From contig CAXXJA010000003.1 in NCBI GenBank assembly GCA_963678555.2, positions 124,001 to 188,000 of the forward strand: a stretch of 64,000 bases of DNA. Reading direction: 5' to 3'. Positions 36,547 through 44,684 of the stretch are shown piece by piece (the first letter of the stretch is position 1; every line of letters starts with the position of its first letter). This stretch comes from SABI01 sp963678555 (GTDB taxonomy: Bacteria > Spirochaetota > Spirochaetia > Sphaerochaetales > Sphaerochaetaceae). Under the pieces are notes generated by a model. It was given only the letters and a program-made list of their open reading frames with translations. It had not been told where the DNA came from and did no database searches. Position numbers and translations under genes: made by a program.

Positions 36547-38184
36547 CTACACCTTTGAATCGACTTCCAAGACCTTGGCAGGGACCTTCAGTGAGAGCTT
36601 CGAGAACAGTTCCTTCGCCTCATCAGAGATCTGCGAAGTGTACCAGAGCGTTGAGCTCTTCGCCTCAATCAGTCCTGCGGTAATATCGTCAAGTGTTCGG
36701 GAGATCGAGAACCAGGTCTTTCCTGTTTTCTCTTCAGCGTATCGGACCAGTACCATTGCCATCCAGCAGATGAGGATGTGCGAGCGGATCCGGTCATCCA
36801 GCCTGTGGTACACAGGCCGGATCTCAAGCACATTCTTCATGTCCCGGAATACCCGCTCAATTTCGAACAGCTGCTTGTACCCCATGGCAACATCGTCAGC
36901 ATCGAGATTCATGTTGGAGGTGCTCACCAGGAACTTCCCATCAAGGAGTTTCTCGGATGCTATCTTCGCTTTATCTATCTTGAGCACTCCACCCTTCGTC
37001 TGAATGATGTATCGGCCGAAGGTCCCATGGGAACGAAGAGAACAGGCGGCTTTTGTATGATCCTTTCCTTTCAGCTGGGAAAGCTTTTCAAGCCTGCTTT
37101 TTGTTTCATCAACAATACTGTCACGAACGAGACGATCACGTTTTTCAGCATCAGGATTCTTCACGATGACAAATCGTCTCTCGGTTGCCAGACCTTCATC
37201 CATGACCACGTTCTTTATCTGTAGTCCGTTATCGAGGGTACGGTATCGTCCTTTTCGATGCAGCGCTTCGACAGCAACACCTTCAGAGCCGCTGCGGAGC
37301 TTCTCACCGAGAATGAAGTCACCACATTCTCTCAAGAGTACTTTACGATTCTCAGCACTATTGAATCCGGCATCCCCTACCAGGATGACCTTGCCCAGGT
37401 TCCACTGGCCAAGGTCACTTTTCACCTGGTCGACGATCTTCTGGTCACTGGTATTGCCGGGAAAGGTCCAGCATCTGATGGGAATACCCTGTTTCGTGAC
37501 AGCAAACGCTATGGAGACGAGAGGAAGCTCCGGATGATTGTCCTTGCTCCTTCCCCGTTTGAGAAGTCCTGAGGGACTGTCATCAACATCACATTCGAAG
37601 TAGGTGTTCGTCGTATCCAGAAATACCAGATCGAGTTCCAGCTTGGCTTCCTTCGCAACGGAAGTGAACACTGCATGCTGTACCTGTTCATCCGACTCGA
37701 CCAGAAGGTCCATCGCCCGGTAGAGGTTGTGAACATCTACGTTCTTGAGTCCGGGTACAAGAACTTTCCTCTCTACCCAATGCTCGATGGAGAGTTTGGA
37801 ACCGGGTGAGACGATACGTGCCGCCACCATGGCGAAGATCATTCGCTCGATAGGGGTTCGGAACTTTCTGTCTTCAACGAGAGAGGAGATTGCCTTTCCC
37901 ATGCCGAGATGGTTCCACAGTTCATTGAGAAACCAGATGAGGCCGACTTCCCGGGACCGGAGAAACTGGAATCCTTTATCGGTACTTGAAATCTCCCTGT
38001 CGGCATACGGAGTGAGGGCATCGAGCATATCAGAAACGAAGGCAGAAGAGATGAGATCCTCACGACCGAGCTTGAGAATGATGTCCGTCTTCACTTTTCC
38101 TGAAGGATCCCGTCGATTATGGACGAGCTGGAGGTAGGTGTAGGACTTGCCGTTCTGGTTTACTTTGCTTTTTCTTACAAACAT
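36547..38184 (-). CDS. IS1634-family (IS4-like) DDE transposase
   Basis: The protein has 545 residues from the ATG at 38184. The three catalytic acidic residues are visible: FLDTTNTYFE (first Asp), LVGDAGFNS (second Asp) and the C-terminal IERVFRDMKNVLEIRPVYHR with the Glu of the YREK signature. The frame is intact, so the element may be active. Its start codon lies beside a TTGTACTAC motif (38184-38192) repeated at both ends of the element, which could let the transposase repress its own gene. Confidence 0.93.
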   Translation of the reverse strand: MFVRKSKVNQNGKSYTYLQLVHNRRDPSGKVKTDIILKLGREDLISSAFVSDMLDALTPYADREISSTDKGFQFLRSREVGLIWFLNELWNHLGMGKAISSLVEDRKFRTPIERMIFAMVAARIVSPGSKLSIEHWVERKVLVPGLKNVDVHNLYRAMDLLVESDEQVQHAVFTSVAKEAKLELDLVFLDTTNTYFECDVDDSPSGLLKRGRSKDNHPELPLVSIAFAVTKQGIPIRCWTFPGNTSDQKIVDQVKSDLGQWNLGKVILVGDAGFNSAENRKVLLRECGDFILGEKLRSGSEGVAVEALHRKGRYRTLDNGLQIKNVVMDEGLATERRFVIVKNPDAEKRDRLVRDSIVDETKSRLEKLSQLKGKDHTKAACSLRSHGTFGRYIIQTKGGVLKIDKAKIASEKLLDGKFLVSTSNMNLDADDVAMGYKQLFEIERVFRDMKNVLEIRPVYHRLDDRIRSHILICWMAMVLVRYAEEKTGKTWFSISRTLDDITAGLIEAKSSTLWYTSQISDEAKELFSKLSLKVPAKVLEVDSKV

Positions 38185-38259
38185 TGTACTACATATTTTA
38201 CTGCAATACGCAAAATATGTAAACAATTATTACATTATTATGTAAAATTATTGTACTAC
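38184..38259. repeat. Two subterminal TTGTACTAC motifs at the transposase promoter
   Basis: Copies at 38184-38192 and 38251-38259 are 67 nt apart. A third internal copy is at 36542-36550, also 67 nt from the motif in the left terminal repeat. Likely transposase binding sites. Confidence 0.55.
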
Positions 38260-38342
38260 ACGAAAACCCTGATTGTTTGACAGCTCCTGACCAGACAATT
38301 CTTTTCAGCTTATAGATTAGAACAGGTTCTGCACATTCATGT

Positions 38343-38369
38343 TTGTACTACATTTTGTACAACGCCAGT
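38343..38369 (-). repeat. Right terminal inverted repeat of the IS
   Basis: TTGTACTAC, an 8-nt variable part and CAACGCCAGT, the inverted match of 36457-36483. Confidence 0.8.
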
Positions 38370-38372
38370 ACG

Positions 38373-38388
38373 AGACTTTCCTTTTGTG
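38373..38388 (-). promoter_or_regulatory. Stranded ribosome binding site of the SNF2 gene
   Basis: On the minus strand this reads CACAAAAGGAAAGTCT. Joined to CGT and the ATG at 36453 after removal of the IS, AGGA lies 9 nt before the start codon. Confidence 0.65.
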
Positions 38389-38549
38389 CATCACGTGGAG
38401 TATATCACACATCAGAGCATACCTGTTCGCCCAACATACGATGCAGATACAAGCAGAACCAGAGACCAGAGAGAACTCAGATATTGCAGGTCTACAGCTT
38501 CCTTTTTCGTCACCTCATTTCGAATACCATGCAGGAATTACGAAGGCTG

Positions 38550-38578
38550 TTGAGAGAGAATCCTCATTTCGCTATGCT
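38550..38578 (+). promoter_or_regulatory. Candidate ybaK promoter
   Basis: TTGAGA (38550-38555) and TATGCT (38573-38578) are 17 nt apart, 31 nt before the ATG. Confidence 0.5.
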
Positions 38579-38609
38579 GTAAAAATCTCCTATTGTAAAG
38601 GAACTACCC

Positions 38610-39080
38610 ATGTCACTCGATACCGTAAAAAGCTACTTCTCTTCCCTGAACGCTCTCGATAAAGTGATAGAGCTCACTGAGTCCAGTGCCACCGTCGAGC
38701 TTGCCGCAGCTGCACTTGGTTGTCTCCCTGCTCATATTGCAAAGACGATGTCCTTTGACCTCAGCGGAGGAACGATCCTCGTCGTATGTGCAGGAGACGG
38801 AAAGGTCGATAACAGGAAATTCAAGGAAACCTTTGCTCAGAAGGCACGTATGGTCTCCTTCGAGGAAGTAGAAAGGAAGACCGGGCACGCCCCAGGAGGC
38901 GTATGCCCCTTCGCCGTCAGGGAGGGAGTTCGTGTCTATCTCGATGACTCCCTCAAGCGCTTTGAGATTGTCTTTCCCGCTGCAGGGAATGCCAGCAGCG
39001 CTGTGAGACTCTCTATCGGGGAGCTTGAGACCTACTCGAACAGCCGGGGCTGGGTCGATGTGTGCAAAAACTGGCAGTGA
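38610..39080 (+). CDS. YbaK/EbsC-family aminoacyl-tRNA deacylase
   Basis: The protein has 156 residues spanning a single YbaK domain: HIAKTMSFDL with the conserved Lys, a central VDNRKFKETF, and TGHAPGGVCPFA, the signature GxxxGGVxPFG-like loop. These enzymes hydrolyse mischarged tRNA (Cys-tRNA(Pro) for YbaK, others for relatives). AAGGAA is well placed. An inverted repeat (39069-39076 with 39084-39091) spans the stop codon but lacks a T-run. Confidence 0.9.
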   Translation: MSLDTVKSYFSSLNALDKVIELTESSATVELAAAALGCLPAHIAKTMSFDLSGGTILVVCAGDGKVDNRKFKETFAQKARMVSFEEVERKTGHAPGGVCPFAVREGVRVYLDDSLKRFEIVFPAAGNASSAVRLSIGELETYSNSRGWVDVCKNWQ

Positions 39081-39323
39081 TGGTGCCAGTTCCCCGCTAT
39101 TCTTAGGATCAATGAAAAAAATCCCGATTCCCGATGAATTGGTGGTACAATACAGCAGGCTCTGAAATATCCTGCGGTGTCACAACCTTGAAAAGATCAA
39201 TGAGTTGTATTACTATCGCGGGGTACCATTCAGGTGCATTGCATAATTACGGAACGTGAATTATTCTCATTGGTTTGATGAATAATTCTCTGTTTGCACA
39301 AATCACACTCTGTGAGGTAACGG

Positions 39324-40253
39324 ATGACAAAGTATGTCATAAAACGGTTGCTGGGTATCATCCCCACGCTGCTCATTATCATAACGGTAAGCTTCTTCAT
39401 AGTCCGCCTGGCTCCGGGAGGACCGTTCGACGGCGAGAGGAATCTTCCCGAGACGATCAAGAGAAACATCGAAGCGAAGTATCACTTCGATGAACCACTG
39501 CTGATGCAGTACGGACGCTACATGTTCGATATCCTGAGGGGCGACCTGGGCCCTTCGTACCGCTACAAGGACCATGATGTAAACTTCTACATCTTCGAAT
39601 CTCTTCCCAACTCCATGATACTCGGGGTCATAGCCATATCGATCTCGGTGCTGTTCGGTATCTCGAGCGGAATACTTGCGGCGGTGAAACAGAATACCTG
39701 GGCCGACTACCTCGGGATGGCCTTTGCCATCGTGGGGATATCGGTCCCGCTGTTCGTCATAGGACCGGTCCTTCAATATGTTTTTGCGGTAAAACTCCAA
39801 TGGGTGCCCACCAGCGGCTGGTACACCGTTGACGGGAACTGGATCACTATCATCCTTCCTGCGATAACCCTCTCTGCCGCGAACTTCGGGACCATCGCAC
39901 GTCTGACCCGTTCGAGTATGCTCGAGACGCTGAGAAGCGACTATATCCGTACAGCGAAGGCCAAGGGGATGAAGAGTTCGACGATTCTGTTCAAGCACGC
40001 CCTCAAGGGAACACTGCTTCCTATCGTCAGTTACCTCGGACCCGCCTTTGCCGGCGTGGTTACCGGATCCGTCGTTGTCGAATCAGTATTCAGGATTCCC
40101 GGACTCGGTAAGTTCTTCGTCCAGTCGAGCTTCAACCGGGACTATACACTGATTGTCGGTGTCGTCATCGTGTACTCGGTCATTCTGATCTTCATGAACT
40201 TCATAGTCGACATCCTGTATTCGCTTCTCGATCCGAGAATCACCTATAAGTAA
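39324..40253 (+). CDS. oppB: Oligopeptide ABC transporter permease OppB
   Basis: The protein has 309 residues and six membrane helices. The N-terminal MTKYVIKRLLGIIPTLLII and the FVRLAPGGPF-like signature FIVRLAPGGPFDGER are typical of OppB/DppB, and the EAA loop is LRSDYIRTAKAKGMKSSTILFKHALKGTLLP. GAGGT precedes the ATG. It opens the oppBCDF operon. A weak promoter (TTGCAT 39239-39244, TATTCT 39262-39267) may lie upstream. Confidence 0.95.
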   Translation: MTKYVIKRLLGIIPTLLIIITVSFFIVRLAPGGPFDGERNLPETIKRNIEAKYHFDEPLLMQYGRYMFDILRGDLGPSYRYKDHDVNFYIFESLPNSMILGVIAISISVLFGISSGILAAVKQNTWADYLGMAFAIVGISVPLFVIGPVLQYVFAVKLQWVPTSGWYTVDGNWITIILPAITLSAANFGTIARLTRSSMLETLRSDYIRTAKAKGMKSSTILFKHALKGTLLPIVSYLGPAFAGVVTGSVVVESVFRIPGLGKFFVQSSFNRDYTLIVGVVIVYSVILIFMNFIVDILYSLLDPRITYK

Positions 40254-40270
40254 GGGAGAGGAAGAGTGTT

Positions 40271-41878
40271 ATGCTGAAAAAGAAAACCGAGAAGAAACCT
40301 CAGGCGACGAACCAGTTCAATCAGGCTGTTGCCGGAAACTCCCTGACCCGGGATGCATGGAGACGACTGAAGAAGAACAAGATGGCTGTCATCAGTATCT
40401 TTATCGTCGTTATATACATCCTCCTTGCCATCGCCGCTCCGATCCTCCCGATCTATCCATACGACGAGATCGTCCTCGACCACCAGAATCTCCCCCCCTC
40501 CTTCACGCGAAATGCGGGTACGCTGCTGCTTGAGAAACGATTGGCAGACCTGTACACCCAGGCATGGAGAAGCGGAAGCCTTGAGGTGAGTGAAGCCGAA
40601 GAAGAGATGCTGTGGGCGTGGATCGATGCAAACGAGACGAACAAGGTGTGGGACTATATGCTCGAGAAAGGAGAGCAGATGAGCGCAGACGGCACGTTCA
40701 CCTTCAGTGCCACTGATCAGCGACGGATCGAGCGTCTTGAAGAGAAGCTGATGAGTGAGCTCAAGGTGTCGATCAGAAGTCTGTGGTATACCGATCCGGT
40801 CTCGAACGAGCGGGAGAAACTCTCCAGCCTCTCCACCGGGCAGCTCATCGACCTCTACCTCGATCTTTCAGGCACAGATCTTGTTACCCTTCAGGCACAG
40901 TACACGAAGGAGATCGAACAGCAGATCCTCAGAGGCATCAAGGATCAGAACCCGGAACTTCCCGATGCGGAGTACCAGCAGCTGCTCGAAAGGGAGCTGG
41001 AAAAACTGAGTGATTCCCGCTTTGAAAGCCTTATCAAGTCGAACATCCTCACAAAGATCACCAACCAGATCGTGAACGACGCCAACAGCCAACTCGAAGA
41101 GATGGCGATGGATGAGACTGTTCTGTTCCCCGTGAAGGAGGAGATCGCACTCAATGACACGATCAGCGCAGAGGTTGAAGCCACACGGATCAATGAGCGC
41201 ATCTATTATCTGGGAACCGACTATCAGGGACGTGATATGCTCTCGAGGATCATCTACGGCGGGCAGGTGTCGATCGCTATAGGATTCGTGGGAACCATCA
41301 CAAGTGTCCTTATCGGGATCATCCTCGGTGCCCTTGCCGGGTACCTCGGAGGCAAGGTCGATTATATCATCATGCGAATCGTCGACATCATGTACGGGCT
41401 CCCCTACATGCTCCTGGTGATCATCGCGATGGCCATCTTCGGGAGGAATATTCTCAACCTCTTCTTCGCCCTTGCGATCATATCGTGGCTTACCGTATCG
41501 AGAATGGTACGGGGACAGATCATGTCACTGAAGAATCAGGAATTCATCGAAGCCGCCCGCTCGATGGGAGCTTCGACCTGGAGAATCATTTTCAAGCACC
41601 TTGTGCCCAACTCCCTCAGCGTCATCATCGTCTTCTCTACCCTGCGGATACCGGCCTTCATCATGACAGAGAGTTTCCTCAGTTTCCTCGGCCTGGGAGT
41701 CAGCGCTCCGTTCGCCTCCTGGGGTTCGCTCGTCGGAGACGGTGTGGGAAGCATGGCCCTGTACCCCTGGAAGCTCTTCTTCCCGGCACTGGCCATGACG
41801 ATATTCCTCTTTGCGATGAACTTCCTCGGTGACGGACTGAGAGATGCCTTCGACCCGCAGAGCAAAAACCAGCTATAG
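40271..41878 (+). CDS. oppC: Oligopeptide ABC transporter permease OppC with a large insert
   Basis: The protein has 535 residues, against about 300 in most OppC. The N-terminal helix (about 38-60) is followed by a hydrophilic, acidic, largely helical segment of about 230 residues (roughly 75-305) before the canonical YLGTDYQGRDMLSRIIYG and five further helices with EAA loop FIEAARSMGASTWRIIFKHLVPN. The insert must lie on the outer face, where it could meet the binding protein. GGGAGAGGAAG supports the start, 17 nt after oppB. Confidence 0.93.
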   Translation: MLKKKTEKKPQATNQFNQAVAGNSLTRDAWRRLKKNKMAVISIFIVVIYILLAIAAPILPIYPYDEIVLDHQNLPPSFTRNAGTLLLEKRLADLYTQAWRSGSLEVSEAEEEMLWAWIDANETNKVWDYMLEKGEQMSADGTFTFSATDQRRIERLEEKLMSELKVSIRSLWYTDPVSNEREKLSSLSTGQLIDLYLDLSGTDLVTLQAQYTKEIEQQILRGIKDQNPELPDAEYQQLLERELEKLSDSRFESLIKSNILTKITNQIVNDANSQLEEMAMDETVLFPVKEEIALNDTISAEVEATRINERIYYLGTDYQGRDMLSRIIYGGQVSIAIGFVGTITSVLIGIILGALAGYLGGKVDYIIMRIVDIMYGLPYMLLVIIAMAIFGRNILNLFFALAIISWLTVSRMVRGQIMSLKNQEFIEAARSMGASTWRIIFKHLVPNSLSVIIVFSTLRIPAFIMTESFLSFLGLGVSAPFASWGSLVGDGVGSMALYPWKLFFPALAMTIFLFAMNFLGDGLRDAFDPQSKNQL

Positions 41879-41888
41879 GAGAGCTACG

Positions 41889-42905
41889 GTGGAAAAGAAC
41901 ACAAAAAAAGGGTCCGCACCATTACTGGATGTCAGGAACCTTCAGACATATTTCAAGACCGACGAAGGGATCGTCAAGGCAGTTGACGGAATCTCTTTCA
42001 CTCTGGGTGAGGGAGAGACCCTCGGCATAGTCGGAGAGAGCGGAAGCGGTAAATCGGTCACGAACCTCTCGATCATGCGCCTGATCCAGTCCCCCCCGGG
42101 AAAGATCGTGGGCGGAGAGATCATGTTCGAGGGGAAAGATATCCTCCTTCTCAGCGAGAAGGAGCTCAGACACGTCAGGGGTAATGAGATCTCGATGATC
42201 TTTCAGGATCCGATGACGAGCCTCAATCCCTTCCTGAGGATATCGACCCAGATGGTAGAGACGATCCTCCTTCACCAGAAGATGTCCAAGAAGGAAGCCC
42301 TGAAGAAATCTATCGATATGCTCAAGCTCGTCGGAATACCGGCGGCGGAGGAGCGGGTCCACAACTATCCCCATCAGTTCAGCGGAGGAATGCGCCAGCG
42401 TGTCATGATCGCCATGGCTCTCAGTTGTGAGGCGAAGGTGCTCATTGCAGATGAACCGACCACGGCCCTCGATGTGACCATACAGGCTCAGATCCTTGAA
42501 CTGATCAATGAACTTGCCAAGAAACTGAACACGGCAGTAATCCTGATCACCCACGATCTCGGTGTCGTCGCAGGTATGTGCGACACGGTCTGCGTCATGT
42601 ACGCAGGAAAGATCGTCGAGAAAGCGAAGACCGAAGACCTCTATGCTTCACCTTCGCACCCGTATACCTTCGGCCTCATCCAGTCGGTCCCCCGACTAGA
42701 CAAGGCACAGGACGGAAAACTGTACAGCATAGAAGGACAGCCACCGAACGTTATCGACCTGCCCGAATGCTGTCCCTTCCATCCCCGCTGCAATAAAAAG
42801 ATGGATATCTGCACCTACAAGTATCCTCCGGTGAAGAAGGTCGGGGAGAATCACGAGGTAGCCTGCTGGCTCTACGCTGACGAGAAGGAGAAGAGTTCGA
42901 CATGA
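41889..42905 (+). CDS. oppD: Oligopeptide ABC transporter ATPase OppD
   Basis: The start is taken as GTG at 41889, placed 5 nt after an AGGAGAG ribosome binding site; an ATG at 41844 would lie inside oppC. The 338-residue protein has GESGSGKS (Walker A), FSGGMRQRVMIAMAL (signature), VLIADEPTTALDVT (Walker B) and ITHDLGVVAGMCD. The C-terminal CCPFHPRCNKKMDICTYKYPP is the oligopeptide transporter C-terminal domain with four Cys that can hold an iron-sulfur cluster. It pairs with OppF. Confidence 0.95.
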   Translation: MEKNTKKGSAPLLDVRNLQTYFKTDEGIVKAVDGISFTLGEGETLGIVGESGSGKSVTNLSIMRLIQSPPGKIVGGEIMFEGKDILLLSEKELRHVRGNEISMIFQDPMTSLNPFLRISTQMVETILLHQKMSKKEALKKSIDMLKLVGIPAAEERVHNYPHQFSGGMRQRVMIAMALSCEAKVLIADEPTTALDVTIQAQILELINELAKKLNTAVILITHDLGVVAGMCDTVCVMYAGKIVEKAKTEDLYASPSHPYTFGLIQSVPRLDKAQDGKLYSIEGQPPNVIDLPECCPFHPRCNKKMDICTYKYPPVKKVGENHEVACWLYADEKEKSST

Positions 42906-43915
42906 GTGATATGAATCTGAAAAAACCGATCCTCGAGGTGAGAGACCTCAAGCAGCACTTCCCTATTGAGAGCGGTCTCCTTCTCAAGAGACAGGTCGGT
43001 GCGGTGCGCGCGGTAGATGGTATCAGCTTCGACCTTCTTCCCGGAGAGACACTGGGAATCGTAGGAGAGAGCGGCTGCGGAAAATCGACGACGGTTCGTG
43101 CCATCAGTCAGCTCTATACGCCCACCAGCGGCTCGGTCATCCTTGATGGCCTCGACCTGCTCAGCGCAACCAAGAAAGAGACGCTTGAAGCCCGAAAGAA
43201 CATGCAGATGATCTTTCAGGATCCCTATGCATCCCTCGACCCGCGAATGACGGTGAGAACCATCATCGCAGAGCCGCTCGAGATCTACAAGCGGCGGGGT
43301 ATGCTCGATACTCAGATGAGCAGGAACGATATCGAGAACAGAGTAGAGGAACTGATGGAGAGAGTGGGTCTCAATAGAGCGTTCAAGAATCGCTACCCGC
43401 ATGAATTCAGCGGTGGTCAGCGTCAGAGGATAGGGATCGCCCGAGCCCTTGCCCTCAACCCGAAGATCATACTGGCAGATGAGCCGGTCAGTGCCCTGGA
43501 TGTATCGATCCAGTCACAGATCCTGAACCTTCTGCATGAACTCCAGAAGGAACTCGGTCTCACCTACATCTTCATCGCTCACGACCTCGCAGTCATCGAG
43601 TATATCAGCACCCGTGTCGCAGTGATGTATCTGGGTAAGATCATGGAACTCTCACGAGCTGCGGACCTGTACAAGAATCCCCTGCATCCGTATACCAAGG
43701 CTCTTCTGTCGGCGGCGCCGATACCTGATCCAGTCATCGAACGCAAGAGGCAGAGAATCATCCTCACAGGAGACGTCCCCAGTCCCAATGTCGAGCGTCA
43801 CGGCTGTTACTTCTACGACCGCTGTCCCTCCCGGATGGCAAAGTGCAAGGAGAATATCCCGCAGATGAAGAGGGTGGATGAGCACCATGAGGTTGCCTGT
43901 TTCCTGTATGAGTAG
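42902..43915 (+). CDS. oppF: Oligopeptide ABC transporter ATPase OppF
   Basis: The protein has 337 residues with GESGCGKS, FSGGQRQRIGIARAL, IILADEPVSALDVS and IAHDLAVIEYIS. The C-terminal GCYFYDRCPSRMAKCKE carries the family cysteines. The start overlaps the oppD stop as ATGA. It closes the oppBCDF operon; the substrate-binding gene oppA is separate, beyond a convergent small gene. Confidence 0.95.
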   Translation: MSDMNLKKPILEVRDLKQHFPIESGLLLKRQVGAVRAVDGISFDLLPGETLGIVGESGCGKSTTVRAISQLYTPTSGSVILDGLDLLSATKKETLEARKNMQMIFQDPYASLDPRMTVRTIIAEPLEIYKRRGMLDTQMSRNDIENRVEELMERVGLNRAFKNRYPHEFSGGQRQRIGIARALALNPKIILADEPVSALDVSIQSQILNLLHELQKELGLTYIFIAHDLAVIEYISTRVAVMYLGKIMELSRAADLYKNPLHPYTKALLSAAPIPDPVIERKRQRIILTGDVPSPNVERHGCYFYDRCPSRMAKCKENIPQMKRVDEHHEVACFLYE

Positions 43916-43944
43916 GCAGCTGTCCGGGTTCGAAGGATAATACC

Positions 43945-44505
43945 CTAATGAAGATCTGAAATACTGACCGGGTCGATGGGATCATAGGCCCGGTCTTTCT
44001 CTGTCCCGAGACCTGTCGCTGCACCTATCAATGCCGCACTCTGTTCAAGAGCACCCCTCTCCTTCCGCTCACTCTGGATATCTATGACAATCCGTGTACC
44101 ATCGACCAGAATGAGGGCGAAGACCGTCATGACACGACTTCGCATCCTGTCCCCCCGACTCACTTTCTCAGTGCGGTAGCCTCTGGTGAAGTGACTGATC
44201 TCAAGATGACTGGCACGATCAAGGGTATAGGTTCGCCCTCGTACGAACACAAAGACTCCCGATATCTGTCTGATTCGCCCATGTTCTCCGTCGAAGACCC
44301 AGGTATCCCGATAGCCGACACCGAACAGGGCAACCAGAAGGAGCAGAGCCGGTATGATCGAAGTCAGGGTAAGAATTTCCTCAGAGGGGGCACTGAAAAT
44401 ACCGAGGATAACAACAAGAGCAAAAAGAACATAGGGGATTCGGGCCAGATGACCGATATGGTAGATGTACCGTTTCTCAGCCTGTTCGTGTAACTTCATC
44501 CTCAT
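43945..44505 (-). CDS. Small membrane protein with a bacterial PH-like domain
   Basis: The protein has 186 residues. Two membrane helices (about 20-37 and 48-65) are followed by WVFDGEHGRIRQISGVFVFVRGRTYTL and a strand-rich segment resembling bacterial PH (YdbT/YdbS-like) domains; no specific family is certain. The ATG at 44505 has GAGGAAA about 9-11 nt upstream. The gene is convergent to oppF and divergent from oppA, so it is not part of the transporter operon. Function unknown. Confidence 0.65.
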   Translation of the reverse strand: MRMKLHEQAEKRYIYHIGHLARIPYVLFALVVILGIFSAPSEEILTLTSIIPALLLLVALFGVGYRDTWVFDGEHGRIRQISGVFVFVRGRTYTLDRASHLEISHFTRGYRTEKVSRGDRMRSRVMTVFALILVDGTRIVIDIQSERKERGALEQSAALIGAATGLGTEKDRAYDPIDPVSISDLH

Positions 44506-44684
44506 CTTTCGTGTTTCCTCATTGACTTTTCCCTTGAGTATACCGATTTTAGAAACAAGATGAAAGGACTCTTCCGTTTCTTAAAAAGTGTGATAGAATA
44601 GGGAAGAATTTGTTTTTCTGATAAATAGGGTATCGTGCGGTACTCTGAGATTTGAACGCATATATTCAATAAGGAGATATGTAC

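Larger units (their letters stand above)
36457..38369 (-). mobile_element. IS1634-like insertion sequence, 1913 bp
   Basis: Terminal inverted repeats of 27 bp (21 matches) are at 36457-36483 and 38343-38369; their outer 10 bp (ACTGGCGTTG) and inner 9 bp (GTAGTACAA) are identical. A 3-bp duplication, ACG, flanks the element (36454-36456 and 38370-38372). One transposase gene fills the interior. A hairpin at 36489-36524 lies between the transposase stop and the left repeat and may block transcription leaving the element. Confidence 0.85.

Noticed and set aside
43924..43940. tRNA-like GGGTTCGAAGG
   Set aside because: No acceptor stem, D arm or anticodon arm can be folded around it.
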